This document shows positions 17,377 to 26,163 of a DNA stretch of 51,385 nucleotides, in pieces. The translations under genes were made by a program, and so were the position numbers. Origin of the DNA: Betaproteobacteria bacterium (GTDB lineage: Bacteria; Pseudomonadota; Gammaproteobacteria; Burkholderiales; SG8-39); the NCBI GenBank assembly GCA_009693435.1, contig SHXF01000020.1, positions 1 to 51,385 of the forward strand. The letters are read 5' to 3'. Position 1 is the stretch's first letter. The number at the start of each line of letters is the position of its first letter. Under the pieces are notes generated by a model, which saw only the letters and a program-made list of their open reading frames with translations, searched no databases and was not told the DNA's origin.

Positions 17377-18747
17377 TTGAATCGGGCTATGGCTATCGCA
17401 ATAGTATTGATATTACTGGTTCTCGGCTCTGTCGTTTTTCACGTCCTGAGCCCGTGGTATTTCACACCGATCGCCTCCAATTGGAGCGCGATGGACGATA
17501 CGATCAGCCTCACGTTCTGGGTCACGGGGATTGTCTTCGTCGCTATCAATTTGTTTATGGCGTATTGCGTGATCCGTTACCGTCAGCGCAAGGGCAGCAA
17601 GGCGGAGTACGAACCCGAGAACAAAAAGCTGGAGCTGTGGCTTATTGGATTGACCACGCTGGGAGTCGCCGCTTTGTTGGCCCCGGGCCTGGTGGTATGG
17701 GCGCAATTCGTCGACGTCCCGAAAGATGCAGCGGTGGTTGAGGCCGTGGGCAAGCAGTGGCATTGGAGCTATCGCTTCCCCGGGAAGGACGGCAAACTCG
17801 GTACCGTTGATGCTCGGCACGTCACCGATAAAAACCCGTTTGGAATGAATCCCGATGATCCCGATGGGCAGGATGACATCCTGGTGACAAGTCCGGAGTT
17901 ACATCTCCCCATCGGCAAGCCGGTCAAGGTGCTGCTTCGTTCTATAGACGTCCTGCACAACTTCTCAGTAGCACAGATCCGGGTCAAGATGGATCTGGTG
18001 CCGGGCTTGGTCACCTATATCTGGTTCATCCCCACCCGGACCGGGAAATTCGACCTACTCTGCGAAGAATTGTGCGGCGTAGGACATTTCACCATGCGTG
18101 GCAAACTTGTGGTGGATGAAGAGCGCGAGTTTCAGGCGTGGTTAAGCAGCTATCCGACGTTTGCGCAAACCTCAGCGCAAGCATCCGGCGATGCTGTTGC
18201 AGGCAAACCGCTCTACGCAGTGTGTGCTGCCTGCCATGGCTTGCAAGCCGAGGGTAACCCTGCGCTGCATGCGCCGAAATTGAGTGGGCAAGGAGATTGG
18301 TACCTGCACCGGCAATTGAAGAATTACAAGCTAGGCGCGCGCGGGACGCACGACAAGGATGTGTTTGGAAAAACGATGGCACCGATGGCAGCGACGCTGA
18401 TTGACGATACCGCCATCAATAACGTCAGCGCCTATATCAAGACGCTGCCGGATAATCCCGCCCCGGCCACGGTCAAGGGGGATGCGAATACCGGTCAAAA
18501 GCTTTTTGTTACGAACTGTGGAACCTGCCACGGTCCCAATGGGCGGGGCGTACAACAGATGAATGCCCCCGGGCTGAAGGGCATGAGTGATTGGTATTTG
18601 GCCACTCAATTGAAAAATTTCAAAGAAGGTATCCGTGGCGCTCATCCGCAAGACATGTACGGACCCCAGATGGCATTGATGGCGGCAATTCTTCACGACG
18701 ATCGGGCAATCAACGACCTCGTCGCCTACATCAATACCTTGCGATGA
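17377..18747 (+). CDS. Cytochrome c oxidase subunit II with two C-terminal haem c domains (caa3-like)
   Basis: Electron-entry subunit of a haem-copper oxidase, membrane-anchored with a periplasmic CuA domain. It has hydrophobic segments at about 5-25, 45-67 and 86-110, then a cupredoxin domain whose CuA ligands are complete: H194, C229, E231, C233, H237, M240 (CEELCGVGHFTM). Two class I cytochrome c domains follow, with CAACH (283-287) and CGTCH (381-385). The 456-residue length fits a subunit II plus two haem domains. The first in-frame start is TTG 17377; ATG 17389 is more likely, with GGGAG at 17372-17376 upstream. It is the intact counterpart of the broken coxB just upstream but is only distantly similar to it, so it is not a duplicate. 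Confidence 0.93.
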   Translation: MNRAMAIAIVLILLVLGSVVFHVLSPWYFTPIASNWSAMDDTISLTFWVTGIVFVAINLFMAYCVIRYRQRKGSKAEYEPENKKLELWLIGLTTLGVAALLAPGLVVWAQFVDVPKDAAVVEAVGKQWHWSYRFPGKDGKLGTVDARHVTDKNPFGMNPDDPDGQDDILVTSPELHLPIGKPVKVLLRSIDVLHNFSVAQIRVKMDLVPGLVTYIWFIPTRTGKFDLLCEELCGVGHFTMRGKLVVDEEREFQAWLSSYPTFAQTSAQASGDAVAGKPLYAVCAACHGLQAEGNPALHAPKLSGQGDWYLHRQLKNYKLGARGTHDKDVFGKTMAPMAATLIDDTAINNVSAYIKTLPDNPAPATVKGDANTGQKLFVTNCGTCHGPNGRGVQQMNAPGLKGMSDWYLATQLKNFKEGIRGAHPQDMYGPQMALMAAILHDDRAINDLVAYINTLR

Positions 18748-18838
18748 CCGGCCTGCTCGAGCACCCTATATTATTATCGCGCCATTGATGTGCAGGCGAA
18801 TTGAGCATTAGTGAAGAATTAGAGAACAGGAGATTTTG

Positions 18839-20641
18839 ATGGATTACGTCGCGCATGAGGCAACAGATTTCGCGCCACCCGCCGAAGTCGGAGAGATGGA
18901 ACTCTACCATCCGAAAACTTTCATTGGGAAGTACATCTGGAGCCAGGACGCCAAGGTCATCGCCATCCAGTACGCGATTACCGCGATCGGGATAGGGCTG
19001 GTGGCGTTGGTGTTGTCGGGAATGATGCGGCTGCAACTGGCTTACCCGAACAGCTTCTCCTTTATCGATCCAAGCAACTACCTTCAGTTTGTCACCATGC
19101 ACGGCATGATCATGGTGGTCTACCTGCTCACTGCGCTGTTCCTGGGGGGGTTCGGCAACTACCTGATCCCGCTGATGGTCGGCGCCCGCGATATGGTTTT
19201 CCCTTACGTCAACATGGTGAGTTACTGGGTCTATTTAGCCGCCGTGCTGTTACTGGTGGCGAGTTTCTTCGTACCAGGCGGGCCCACCGGCGCCGGCTGG
19301 ACCCTGTATCCGCCCCATACCATCCTCCCGGGCACGCCGGGGGCGACTTGGGGAATCATCCTGATGCTCGTATCCCTGTCATTCTTCATCATCGGATTCA
19401 CCATGGGGGGTTTGAACTACGTGGTGACGGTGCTGCAGGCTCGTACGCGAGGAATGACGCTGATGAGAATGCCTTTGACCATATGGGGCATTTTTACCGC
19501 TACCATCCTGGCTCTGCTGGCCTTTCCCGCCCTGCTCGTCAGCTGCATCATGATGTTGTTCGACCTGCTGCTGGGCACAAGCTTCTTCATGCCCGCCCTT
19601 GTCTCGATGGGAAAAGTGAGCGAACATACCGGAGGCAGCCCGGTGTTATTTCAGCACCTGTTCTGGTTTTTCGGCCATCCCGAGGTCTACATCGTCGCCC
19701 TGCCCGCCTTCGGCATCGTCTCCGACCTCATCAGTGTCAATGCAAGACGAAACATTTTCGGCTATCGGATGATGGTGTGGGCGATAGTGGGCATCGGCGC
19801 CCTCAGTTTCATTGTGTGGGCGCACCACATGTACGTCAGCGGCATGAACCCGTACTTCGGCTTCTTTTTCGCCACCACCACGCTGATCATTGCCGTCCCG
19901 ACAGCACTCAAGGTCTACAACTGGGTGCTGACGTTGTGGCGGGGCAACATCCAACTTACTGTGCCGATGCTGTTTGCGATTGGCTTCGTCTTCACGTTTA
20001 TCAACGGCGGGTTAACGGGTCTGTTCCTGGGTAACGTGACCGTGGATCTCCCGTTGTCCGACACCATGTTCGTGGTCGCGCACTTTCATATGGTGATGGC
20101 GATTGCGCCCATCCTGGTGGTGTTCGGGGCAATCTACCACTGGTACCCCAAAATCACCGGGCGCATGCTGAACGATACGCTGGGCCACATTCACTTCTGG
20201 ATCACCTTCGTCGGCAGCTATTGCATCTACTACCCCATGCACTACCTGGGCATGCTCGGCGTGCCACGCCGGTATTATGCGATTGGCGGCACGGACTTTA
20301 TCCCGCAGTCGGCGCACTCCGTGAACGTCGGCATCACCATCGCGGCCTTGATCGTGGGAGTCGTCCAACTGGTGTTTTTGTACAACCTGATCTGGAGTTA
20401 TTTCAAGGGCAAACCATCGGGCGGCAACCCCTGGAAGGCCACTACGCTGGAGTGGCAAACCCCCGATACCCCGCCGACGCACGGTAACTTTGGTGCGACA
20501 TTACCTGTGGTCTATCGCTGGGCATACGATTACAGCGTGCCGGGCGCCAAAGACGACTTCATACCGCAAAACGTTCCGCCGCAAGACGTCATCCCCAGCA
20601 GCAGCAGTACGACGCAGTCGGCTGGGAATCCAACAACATGA
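18839..20641 (+). CDS. Cytochrome c oxidase subunit I (A-type haem-copper oxidase)
   Basis: Catalytic subunit that reduces oxygen to water and pumps protons, with about 12 membrane helices. Ligands are all present: H88 and H415/H417-type histidines for the haems (MHGMIM, VAHFHMVM), and H280, H329, H330 for CuB. E282 and Y284 in GHPEVYI mark the A1-type proton path with the cross-linking tyrosine; K358 in AVPTALKVYNW fits the K-channel and D118 in GARDM the D-channel. The ATG at 18839 follows AGGAG (18828-18832); a TTG one codon earlier is possible. The usual FPRLNN is FPYVNM here. The proline- and serine-rich tail overlaps the next gene by four bases (ATGA). Confidence 0.95.
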   Translation: MDYVAHEATDFAPPAEVGEMELYHPKTFIGKYIWSQDAKVIAIQYAITAIGIGLVALVLSGMMRLQLAYPNSFSFIDPSNYLQFVTMHGMIMVVYLLTALFLGGFGNYLIPLMVGARDMVFPYVNMVSYWVYLAAVLLLVASFFVPGGPTGAGWTLYPPHTILPGTPGATWGIILMLVSLSFFIIGFTMGGLNYVVTVLQARTRGMTLMRMPLTIWGIFTATILALLAFPALLVSCIMMLFDLLLGTSFFMPALVSMGKVSEHTGGSPVLFQHLFWFFGHPEVYIVALPAFGIVSDLISVNARRNIFGYRMMVWAIVGIGALSFIVWAHHMYVSGMNPYFGFFFATTTLIIAVPTALKVYNWVLTLWRGNIQLTVPMLFAIGFVFTFINGGLTGLFLGNVTVDLPLSDTMFVVAHFHMVMAIAPILVVFGAIYHWYPKITGRMLNDTLGHIHFWITFVGSYCIYYPMHYLGMLGVPRRYYAIGGTDFIPQSAHSVNVGITIAALIVGVVQLVFLYNLIWSYFKGKPSGGNPWKATTLEWQTPDTPPTHGNFGATLPVVYRWAYDYSVPGAKDDFIPQNVPPQDVIPSSSSTTQSAGNPTT

Positions 20642-21294
20642 GTATTTTTCATGAATTGATCGCAAAGCCCTGGGTTACGGAACAGGGCAAGGTCGATGAC
20701 CTTTACGCCGGCGGTGCGACTTCCGGGTTCGAGAAAAAGCTCGCACTGAGGGTATTTCTCGCAGTAGTCGCGGTCCTGTTCATGCTTCTGGTTACCGCCT
20801 ATGGGGGCCGGATGGCGTATGAGGACTGGCGTCCCGTGCCTCAACTGGACCTGTTGTGGGCGAATACGTTTGTGCTGATACTAAGTAGTGTTGCCTTGCA
20901 ATGGGCCCGGTATTCAGTACGTCGCGGGCAGTTGGATGCCATGCGAGTCGGCCTGCTCGCCGGTGGTGCGTTCACCGTTGTTTTTCTGTTCGGTCAGTTC
21001 TTGGCCTGGCGGCAACTGGGGGCCATGGATTATTTTAATATCAGGAATCCTGCGATCGGGTTTTTTTATATGATCACGGGAATACACGGGCTGCATCTGT
21101 TGGGCGGTCTGGTGGCCTGGGGCAGGGCCGTCACCAAGGTGTGGGGCAATTTTGATGTGGCGAAGACCAGGCAAAGTATTGAGTTGTGTTCCACTTACTG
21201 GCACTTTCTGCTTCTGGTTTGGTTGATCCTTTTTGGTCTGCTGTTTACGGGGAATAATTTGGAAATATTATTGAAGATCTGCGGAATCAGGTAA
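20638..21294 (+). CDS. Cytochrome c oxidase subunit III-like protein, first copy
   Basis: A 218-residue membrane protein with about five helices. The subunit III hallmarks are FYMITGIHGLHLLGG (about 142-156) and TYWHFLLLVW (about 187-196). The N terminus has a soluble stretch of about 35 residues not seen in classic subunit III. It overlaps the end of subunit I (ATGA) and precedes a second subunit III gene by 14 bases. Subunit III stabilises subunit I and its proton uptake; why two are encoded is unclear. They share only the core motifs, so they are old paralogues, and both may be built into one complex. Confidence 0.85.
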   Translation: MSIFHELIAKPWVTEQGKVDDLYAGGATSGFEKKLALRVFLAVVAVLFMLLVTAYGGRMAYEDWRPVPQLDLLWANTFVLILSSVALQWARYSVRRGQLDAMRVGLLAGGAFTVVFLFGQFLAWRQLGAMDYFNIRNPAIGFFYMITGIHGLHLLGGLVAWGRAVTKVWGNFDVAKTRQSIELCSTYWHFLLLVWLILFGLLFTGNNLEILLKICGIR

Positions 21295-21308
21295 TCAGGG
21301 CCAAGAAC

Positions 21309-22046
21309 ATGACACAGCAGATGACACAAGCAATGCCGACAAGTCCCGTGGAACCTCTCCTGCTGACTGAAGGCGTGCCAGGCATTGTCGCCGACTGGTC
21401 CTCGGACCAACGGGCGTTCAAGAAGGTCCCCTGGGGCAAGGCGATGATGTGGATTTTCCTGGTCAGCGATACCTTCATCTTCAGCGCTTTCCTGATTTCA
21501 TACATGACGGTGCGGATGTCCACCACGGACCCCTGGCCCAACCCCAGTGAGGTCTTCGCGTTGACGCTCTTTGGCGAGAAAATTCCCCTCATCCTGATCG
21601 CCATCATGACCTTCATTTTGATCAGCAGTAGCGGGACGATGGCGATGGCGGTCAAGTTCGGTTATGAAAAAAATAAAAAGATGACCTTTATCCTGCTGCT
21701 GATCACCGCGGCATTCGGCGCCTCATTCGTCGGGATGCAGGCCTTTGAGTGGACCAAGCTGATCGTCGAAGAAGGGGTACGTCCCTGGGGCAACCCCATG
21801 GGCGCGGCCCAGTTTGGGTCGGTCTTTTTCATGATCACGGGCTTTCATGGCACGCACGTGTCAATCGGCGTGATCTTCCTGATCATCGTGGCGATTAAGG
21901 TTCTGCGGGGGGATCTGGACAACGAGCGGCCAGGGTTTTTGACCGGGAGGAAGGGCAACTACGAGATCGTAGAGATCATGGGTCTGTATTGGCACTTCGT
22001 CGATCTGGTGTGGGTATTCATCTTCGCACTTTTCTATCTCTGGTAA
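21309..22046 (+). CDS. Cytochrome c oxidase subunit III, second copy
   Basis: A 245-residue subunit III with about six or seven helices. Diagnostic segments are FLVSDTFIFSAFLISY near the N terminus, GMQAFEWTKLIVEEG, FFMITGFHGTHVSIGV and LYWHFVDLVWVFIF at the C terminus. It is closer to the standard bacterial subunit III than the preceding gene. It lies between that gene and the subunit IV gene (8 bases downstream), in a tightly packed operon. Confidence 0.9.
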   Translation: MTQQMTQAMPTSPVEPLLLTEGVPGIVADWSSDQRAFKKVPWGKAMMWIFLVSDTFIFSAFLISYMTVRMSTTDPWPNPSEVFALTLFGEKIPLILIAIMTFILISSSGTMAMAVKFGYEKNKKMTFILLLITAAFGASFVGMQAFEWTKLIVEEGVRPWGNPMGAAQFGSVFFMITGFHGTHVSIGVIFLIIVAIKVLRGDLDNERPGFLTGRKGNYEIVEIMGLYWHFVDLVWVFIFALFYLW

Positions 22047-22054
22047 GGCAAATC

Positions 22055-22429
22055 ATGGCACATGCGGAAGCGCAACAGCATGCAGCTGCGGACGGGCAGC
22101 AGCAGGCACACGCAGAAGGGCAACAGCATCCGATCGGCATCTATCTCAAGATCTGGGGATTGCTGTTTGTTCTCAGCGCCGCGTCTTATATGGTCGACTA
22201 CCTTCACTTTCAGGGTTACATCAGGTGGTTTCTGATCCTCGTGTTCATGTTGTTGAAGGCCGGGCTGATCGTTGCCGTCTTCATGCATATGATGTGGGAG
22301 CGACTCGCCCTGATGTACGCCATCGTGGTCCCGCCGTTGTTGTTGATGGTACTTTTGGGCATCGGTGCGCTTGAGGCGGACTACACCTTTCTTACGCGAA
22401 GCGTGTTTTTCGTGAAGGGATTGTTCTAG
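22055..22429 (+). CDS. Cytochrome c oxidase subunit IV (prokaryotic type)
   Basis: A 124-residue protein with a soluble N-terminal segment rich in histidine, glutamine and alanine (about 1-25), then three membrane helices. The segment KAGLIVAVFMHMMWER matches the COX4_pro family. The ATG at 22055 is preceded by TAAGGC and lies eight bases after subunit III, so this start is preferred over a longer frame inside that gene. The histidine-rich tail could bind metal, but similar tails occur widely in low-complexity N termini. Confidence 0.88.
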   Translation: MAHAEAQQHAAADGQQQAHAEGQQHPIGIYLKIWGLLFVLSAASYMVDYLHFQGYIRWFLILVFMLLKAGLIVAVFMHMMWERLALMYAIVVPPLLLMVLLGIGALEADYTFLTRSVFFVKGLF

Positions 22430-22495
22430 ATCAGCCACATCGAATTGCACCGAGTCCCTTTATTGCCTGACTCCTCCTTACACAGAGAACTGTCA

Positions 22496-22999
22496 ATGAC
22501 TCAAAAAAACTATGCGATGAACGTTTCGATGATTCTCGGGTCCAGCGTGGTGCTGATGGTGTTTTTTTTCATACTGGTGATCCATCACGACGACCTCCCC
22601 GCGCAAGTCCGACAGGATCGAGGCGTGCTATTGAGCAACGGCTCAAGTGTGGCCGAGCGGATCAAACCCGTCGGCCAGGTCAGCGTCGCATCGCCGGAAA
22701 CTCAGAAGGGTCCCGTAAAAGGCGCGCCGGTTGTGCCGGCGCTCGCCCGCGACGGGCAACAGATCTACCAAGCCAGCTGCGTCGCCTGCCACGATGCCGG
22801 TATAGCCGGTGCGCCGAAGCTGGGTGATAAAGGCCAGTGGGCCAAGCGCATCGCCAAGGGTGCCGACACACTCTATGCCAGTGCCGTTAATGGGACGCAG
22901 GGGAGCGCGGGGGCGATGCCGGCCAAAGGGGGGAACCCGGCGCTGAGTGACGCCGAGATTAAGTCCGCCGTCGACTACATGGTCTTGCGGTCAAAATAA
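22496..22999 (+). CDS. Membrane-anchored cytochrome c (c5-like)
   Basis: A 167-residue protein with one N-terminal membrane helix (about 13-32), a linker and a monohaem cytochrome c domain with CVACH (about 100-104) and AMPAKGG, where the methionine is the likely sixth haem ligand. The pattern of short helices resembles cytochrome c5/CycA. As the last gene of the caa3-like cluster it probably feeds electrons to that oxidase or carries them from the bc1 complex. The ATG at 22496 is chosen because the upstream in-frame extension has no homology or RBS. Confidence 0.85.
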   Translation: MTQKNYAMNVSMILGSSVVLMVFFFILVIHHDDLPAQVRQDRGVLLSNGSSVAERIKPVGQVSVASPETQKGPVKGAPVVPALARDGQQIYQASCVACHDAGIAGAPKLGDKGQWAKRIAKGADTLYASAVNGTQGSAGAMPAKGGNPALSDAEIKSAVDYMVLRSK

Positions 23000-23112
23000 G
23001 CAGCAGAAACCGTGTCACCCCAGAAGTTTCGTTCACTACTGGATTGGATTCCAGGATTTGCCAATTCACGCTGGCGGTCGCAGTAGTCACCGGTCCTGCA
23101 CTTTGGCGGCTC

Positions 23113-23544
23113 TTATCTGCGGACCTTGAAGGTGGCGGATAAAACAAGCCCGCCACGGAATTCCAGATTGACGATAACCGCGTCGCCGGCGCGAAATGTC
23201 CGTGTCGGGTTCATCAGCATCAGATGATAACTTCCCGGCGCAAAGACCAAACTAGCGTTGGGTGCAAGCTCGATCTGTAACGCGTGAACCATACCCGCCA
23301 TGCCGTTCTTAACGATAGTGCGATGAATCATCACGCTCTCGAACCCGGAGCTGCTTGCGGCCACGAGTACTTTTGGCCGTGAATTGTCGTTTCGCAACGC
23401 CATATATCCCGCCATCATGGTCGTGCCGGGCGGCGATTCCCGGATCCAGGCATCGCGTACCGAAACCCCCGCCTGTTCGCTGGCAGCGACGCTAAGGGTC
23501 AAAGTCAATAGCAGGCCGATAAAAATCGGATGTCGCCATCTCAT
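23113..23544 (-). CDS. Periplasmic copper chaperone PCu(A)C
   Basis: A 143-residue exported cupredoxin-like protein that delivers Cu(I) to CuA or CuB sites of oxidases. It has a signal peptide (about 1-22) and the complete motif H-x10-M-x21-H-x-M: the histidine of MIHRTIV, the methionine of MAGM, and HLM. It overlaps the SCO gene upstream by four bases (ATGA), so SCO and PCuAC are probably made together. Such pairs are known to assemble the CuA centre. It converges with the caa3-like cluster, whose last stop is only 113 bases away. Confidence 0.93.
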   Translation of the reverse strand: MRWRHPIFIGLLLTLTLSVAASEQAGVSVRDAWIRESPPGTTMMAGYMALRNDNSRPKVLVAASSSGFESVMIHRTIVKNGMAGMVHALQIELAPNASLVFAPGSYHLMLMNPTRTFRAGDAVIVNLEFRGGLVLSATFKVRR

Positions 23545-24203
23545 GTTGCATTAGCTCCTGCAATTTCCCGCAGCACCTTGAAACGCCGGCTGATAGTCTC
23601 CGCATCAAGGGGTGGCGTAAACATGGCGTGGAATCGGGCTTGCGGATTCAACAGAAATACCGCGGTGGTGTGATAGACAGGATAGTTTTCCATGCCCGGT
23701 GTGAAAGCAACCTGATATACGGCGCCTAGTTGACCGGCCAGGTTACCGATCTGCGTGTCGTTTCCCGTCACGCCGAAAAAGGTTGGGTGAAAATAGGTCA
23801 CGTACTGGCTGAGCTTGCCAGCGGTATCTCGATTCGGATCCACTGAGATAAAAACGAATTGGATATCCTCGGTGCCGACCGTATGCTTGGCGATGTTGTC
23901 ACGCGCACGGGCCAGCAGCGCCAGGGTCGTCGGACAGACATCCGGGCAATGGGTGAAGCCGAAAAAGAGGAATGACCATTTACCTTTCAAGCTTGCAAGA
24001 TCAAATACCCGATTCTTATGATCGGTGAGCGCAAAGGCCGTCATTGGCTTTGGATCGGGAAACAATGTCATCACCTGATCCGGCAGCAACCTGGCCCGCG
24101 AATCGTTATCCCGATATATTCCAGCGAGCCACGCTCCGGCAAGCGTCGCGGCCAGCGCGACGGTTGTTATCATGATGCTGAATCTGAGAGCTATTTGATG
24201 CAT
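23541..24203 (-). CDS. SCO1/SenC family copper-delivery protein (island copy 1)
   Basis: A 220-residue membrane-anchored thioredoxin-fold protein for CuA assembly. It has an N-terminal membrane helix (about 8-30), the copper motif CPDVC in FGFTHCPDVCPTT and the distal histidine ligand in PVYHTTAVF. It is directly followed by the PCuAC gene. This is one of three SCO paralogues in the window (others at 25501 and 30361); this copy sits with the PCuAC and HiPIP genes. Confidence 0.93.
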   Translation of the reverse strand: MHQIALRFSIMITTVALAATLAGAWLAGIYRDNDSRARLLPDQVMTLFPDPKPMTAFALTDHKNRVFDLASLKGKWSFLFFGFTHCPDVCPTTLALLARARDNIAKHTVGTEDIQFVFISVDPNRDTAGKLSQYVTYFHPTFFGVTGNDTQIGNLAGQLGAVYQVAFTPGMENYPVYHTTAVFLLNPQARFHAMFTPPLDAETISRRFKVLREIAGANAT

Positions 24204-24472
24204 AACTGCTCAATGAGCAAATCTTAAGGTCGCAGCCGACTGCATCGTGGTACGGCCGAAGTAATCGGTAGAAACCGATAGAAACCGAACGACAAAATGG
24301 GGCTCGAGATTCACAAAAAAGATATGTTTGCTGTCGCTTAAGGCTTGTTCAAAACGGGTAGAGCCGCGATTGGTATTTTGGATTCCAATCAATCGACCCT
24401 TCCACGCGCAAAAGTCGAGCAGCACAATAGCGAGGGATCTTCCGCCTTTGAGCCGGCGGATCGAACCGGCAG
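24204..24472. other. Intergenic gap between SCO and HiPIP genes
   Basis: No gene is supported here. On the plus strand it contains a small repeat of TAGAAACCGA (around 24262-24282) and a weak stem GCCGG/CCGGC just after the HiPIP stop that could limit read-through on the minus strand. It probably carries the promoter of the SCO-PCuAC pair, though no clear -35/-10 was found. Confidence 0.4.
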
Positions 24473-24808
24473 TTAAGCCTTCTTCACGTACGCCGAACAC
24501 CAGCCCTTTCCGGCGACCTGCTTGGTCTGGAAGAGCGGACAGGCGCCCCAGGCGTCTGCCGGCTTGCCCTGATATAAGGTACAGTTCGCGCAGGTCTGTC
24601 CGGCCACGTATTTCGGAAACTTGGCTTTGTCCACCTTCGTTGCGTCGTGCTTGTAGCCGAGGCCCTGTGCCTGGGCGTCCTTCTCCTCCAGCCTGACGGC
24701 CTGCGCGGCGGCGTTGCCGGCACTGCCTGCGATCGCGGCCGACACCACTGCCAGCGAACCCGCCCTGAGGAAAGAACGGCGGCCGGTATTGGTACGGTTT
24801 TGCTTCAT
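24473..24808 (-). CDS. High-potential iron-sulfur protein (HiPIP)
   Basis: A small periplasmic electron carrier with one [4Fe-4S] cluster. The 111-residue precursor has a twin-arginine signal (GRRSFLRAG) ending in ANAAAQA-like residues near position 36, then a mature domain of about 75 residues with the four cluster cysteines spaced C-x2-C-x13-C-x13-C. HiPIPs donate electrons to reaction centres or terminal oxidases in some bacteria, so here it may serve one of the two oxidases. It stands alone, 108 bases after the membrane-protein gene, and may be transcribed with the cbb3-like cluster. Confidence 0.92.
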   Translation of the reverse strand: MKQNRTNTGRRSFLRAGSLAVVSAAIAGSAGNAAAQAVRLEEKDAQAQGLGYKHDATKVDKAKFPKYVAGQTCANCTLYQGKPADAWGACPLFQTKQVAGKGWCSAYVKKA

Positions 24809-24917
24809 TTAACGGGTCTCCGCACGGTTGAGATATATCTGCATGCAGCGCCATCATAAACCATGAGTGAGCTTGTAGGGCGCGCAACGCCATGCGATTG
24901 CCCCGTTAGCCAGCCGT

Positions 24918-25487
24918 TTATGATTGCCGTTGCCACAAAGAGGCGAGCCACGCCGCACCGGCTGCGCTGCCCAACACCACCAGACCATTTCCCGCTGCAA
25001 GCTGGCTTTCGAGCGAGTACGCGTTGCAAAGCCGAAGGTCGGTGGTCGCGTAGTACAAGCCGAGCCACACCATCATGGGCAGCGTGTACCCAAGAAAGAA
25101 CACCTGCACGAGCAGAGGAGCCCGCTGTATTGAGTGCCGCAGTGCGGCACCGCATAGCCAGAGCGTAATGATCTTCGCCATGTCGGTTCCGGGCATGACC
25201 ACCGCACGATCGATCGAAGACGGGATCATCCAGTACCCCGCGATCAACGTGGTGACGATGAATCCGGTTAATCCGAAACGGTTGAACCGATCAAGCAACA
25301 CTGGAGGTTGGCGGGCCCACCGGTGCCCGGCCACAAGCCAGCCACCGAGCACCAGAAGCGACATCTGCACCAGCATGTGCCACACCATGCTTTGTTCAAT
25401 GAGTGGCCGCAAGGGTGGCAATGAGAGTGCCGCTCCGCCCACCATCACTATCGCCGGCAGCCATCGTCGAAGTTGCGCCACGCGCAC
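24918..25487 (-). CDS. Multi-pass membrane protein, possibly CtaG-like oxidase assembly factor
   Basis: A protein of about 190 residues with five or six predicted membrane helices. The segment MVWHMLVQMSLLVLGGW recalls the H-x3-H/Q helix of caa3-type CtaG proteins, which assist CuB insertion, but the match is partial and I would not assign the family firmly. The GTG at 25487 lies 14 bases after the SCO stop; an alternative TTG at 25523 would overlap SCO by 23 bases. Its position at the end of a ccoN-ccoO-cytochrome c-SCO run supports a role in maturation of that oxidase. Confidence 0.65.
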   Translation of the reverse strand: MRVAQLRRWLPAIVMVGGAALSLPPLRPLIEQSMVWHMLVQMSLLVLGGWLVAGHRWARQPPVLLDRFNRFGLTGFIVTTLIAGYWMIPSSIDRAVVMPGTDMAKIITLWLCGAALRHSIQRAPLLVQVFFLGYTLPMMVWLGLYYATTDLRLCNAYSLESQLAAGNGLVVLGSAAGAAWLASLWQRQS

Positions 25488-25500
25488 GCTCAGGCAACCA

Positions 25501-26163
25501 CTACCTGGACAAAGCAAGTTCAAGTGCGACGCCAGGCTTCGTGTAGTCGACGATGTGGATCAGTCGCGCCTCGCGGTCAATGATGTGCAACGCAGCGTTG
25601 TGTTCAAACTCGCCCAGCGGAGCGGGCACCACCATGATCCCGAAGGTGTCGAGCAGCCGACGACGATCCTGCGGTTGGTCCAGGCTGACAATCTGCCAAG
25701 CTTCGGGGTGAATGCGCATACGCGTAGCGTAGTCCCGCAGCGACGCAGGCCTGTCGTTAGCGGGATCGATGCTGATCGAAAGCAACCCTACCCGAGCTTC
25801 CAGACCGCGGTTGACGATCTCGCTCTGCAGTTGCTGGTAGATGGATCCAAGGGAAGTGCAGACGGTCTGGCATCGCGTGTAAATGAAGTCAACGATCCAG
25901 ATGCGGTTCTCGTGCGTAAGCAATTCGCGCAAGGACTGCTTCCGGTTTGATGCGTCGAAGACTGTGAAATCCGGAATCGAAACGGGCTGTCGTGCAACCT
26001 CACTTCGCCGCAGGTTCTCCGTGGTGAAAGCTCGTCCGCGATCGGTGGCGCTATAGATAAAGCCGAAGCCCGCGACCAGCGCGATCAGGCACGCCGTAAA
26101 CGTGGGCAGCAGACCCGCGGCCGGATCGGCGGGGTCAAGAAGCGGGCTGGAGCTCTTTTCCAC
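25501..26163 (-). CDS. SCO1/SenC family protein (island copy 2)
   Basis: A 220-residue anchored thioredoxin-fold protein with a membrane helix at about 18-38 and the copper motif C-x3-C (YTRCQTVCTSLG). The distal histidine region reads FEHNAALHII, with two candidate ligands. It overlaps the cytochrome c gene upstream by 29 bases and is followed by the CtaG-like gene. It differs strongly from the other two SCO proteins, so it probably belongs specifically to the cbb3-like oxidase, although cbb3 enzymes lack CuA; SCO proteins have been linked to CuB delivery as well. Confidence 0.88.
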   Translation of the reverse strand: MEKSSSPLLDPADPAAGLLPTFTACLIALVAGFGFIYSATDRGRAFTTENLRRSEVARQPVSIPDFTVFDASNRKQSLRELLTHENRIWIVDFIYTRCQTVCTSLGSIYQQLQSEIVNRGLEARVGLLSISIDPANDRPASLRDYATRMRIHPEAWQIVSLDQPQDRRRLLDTFGIMVVPAPLGEFEHNAALHIIDREARLIHIVDYTKPGVALELALSR

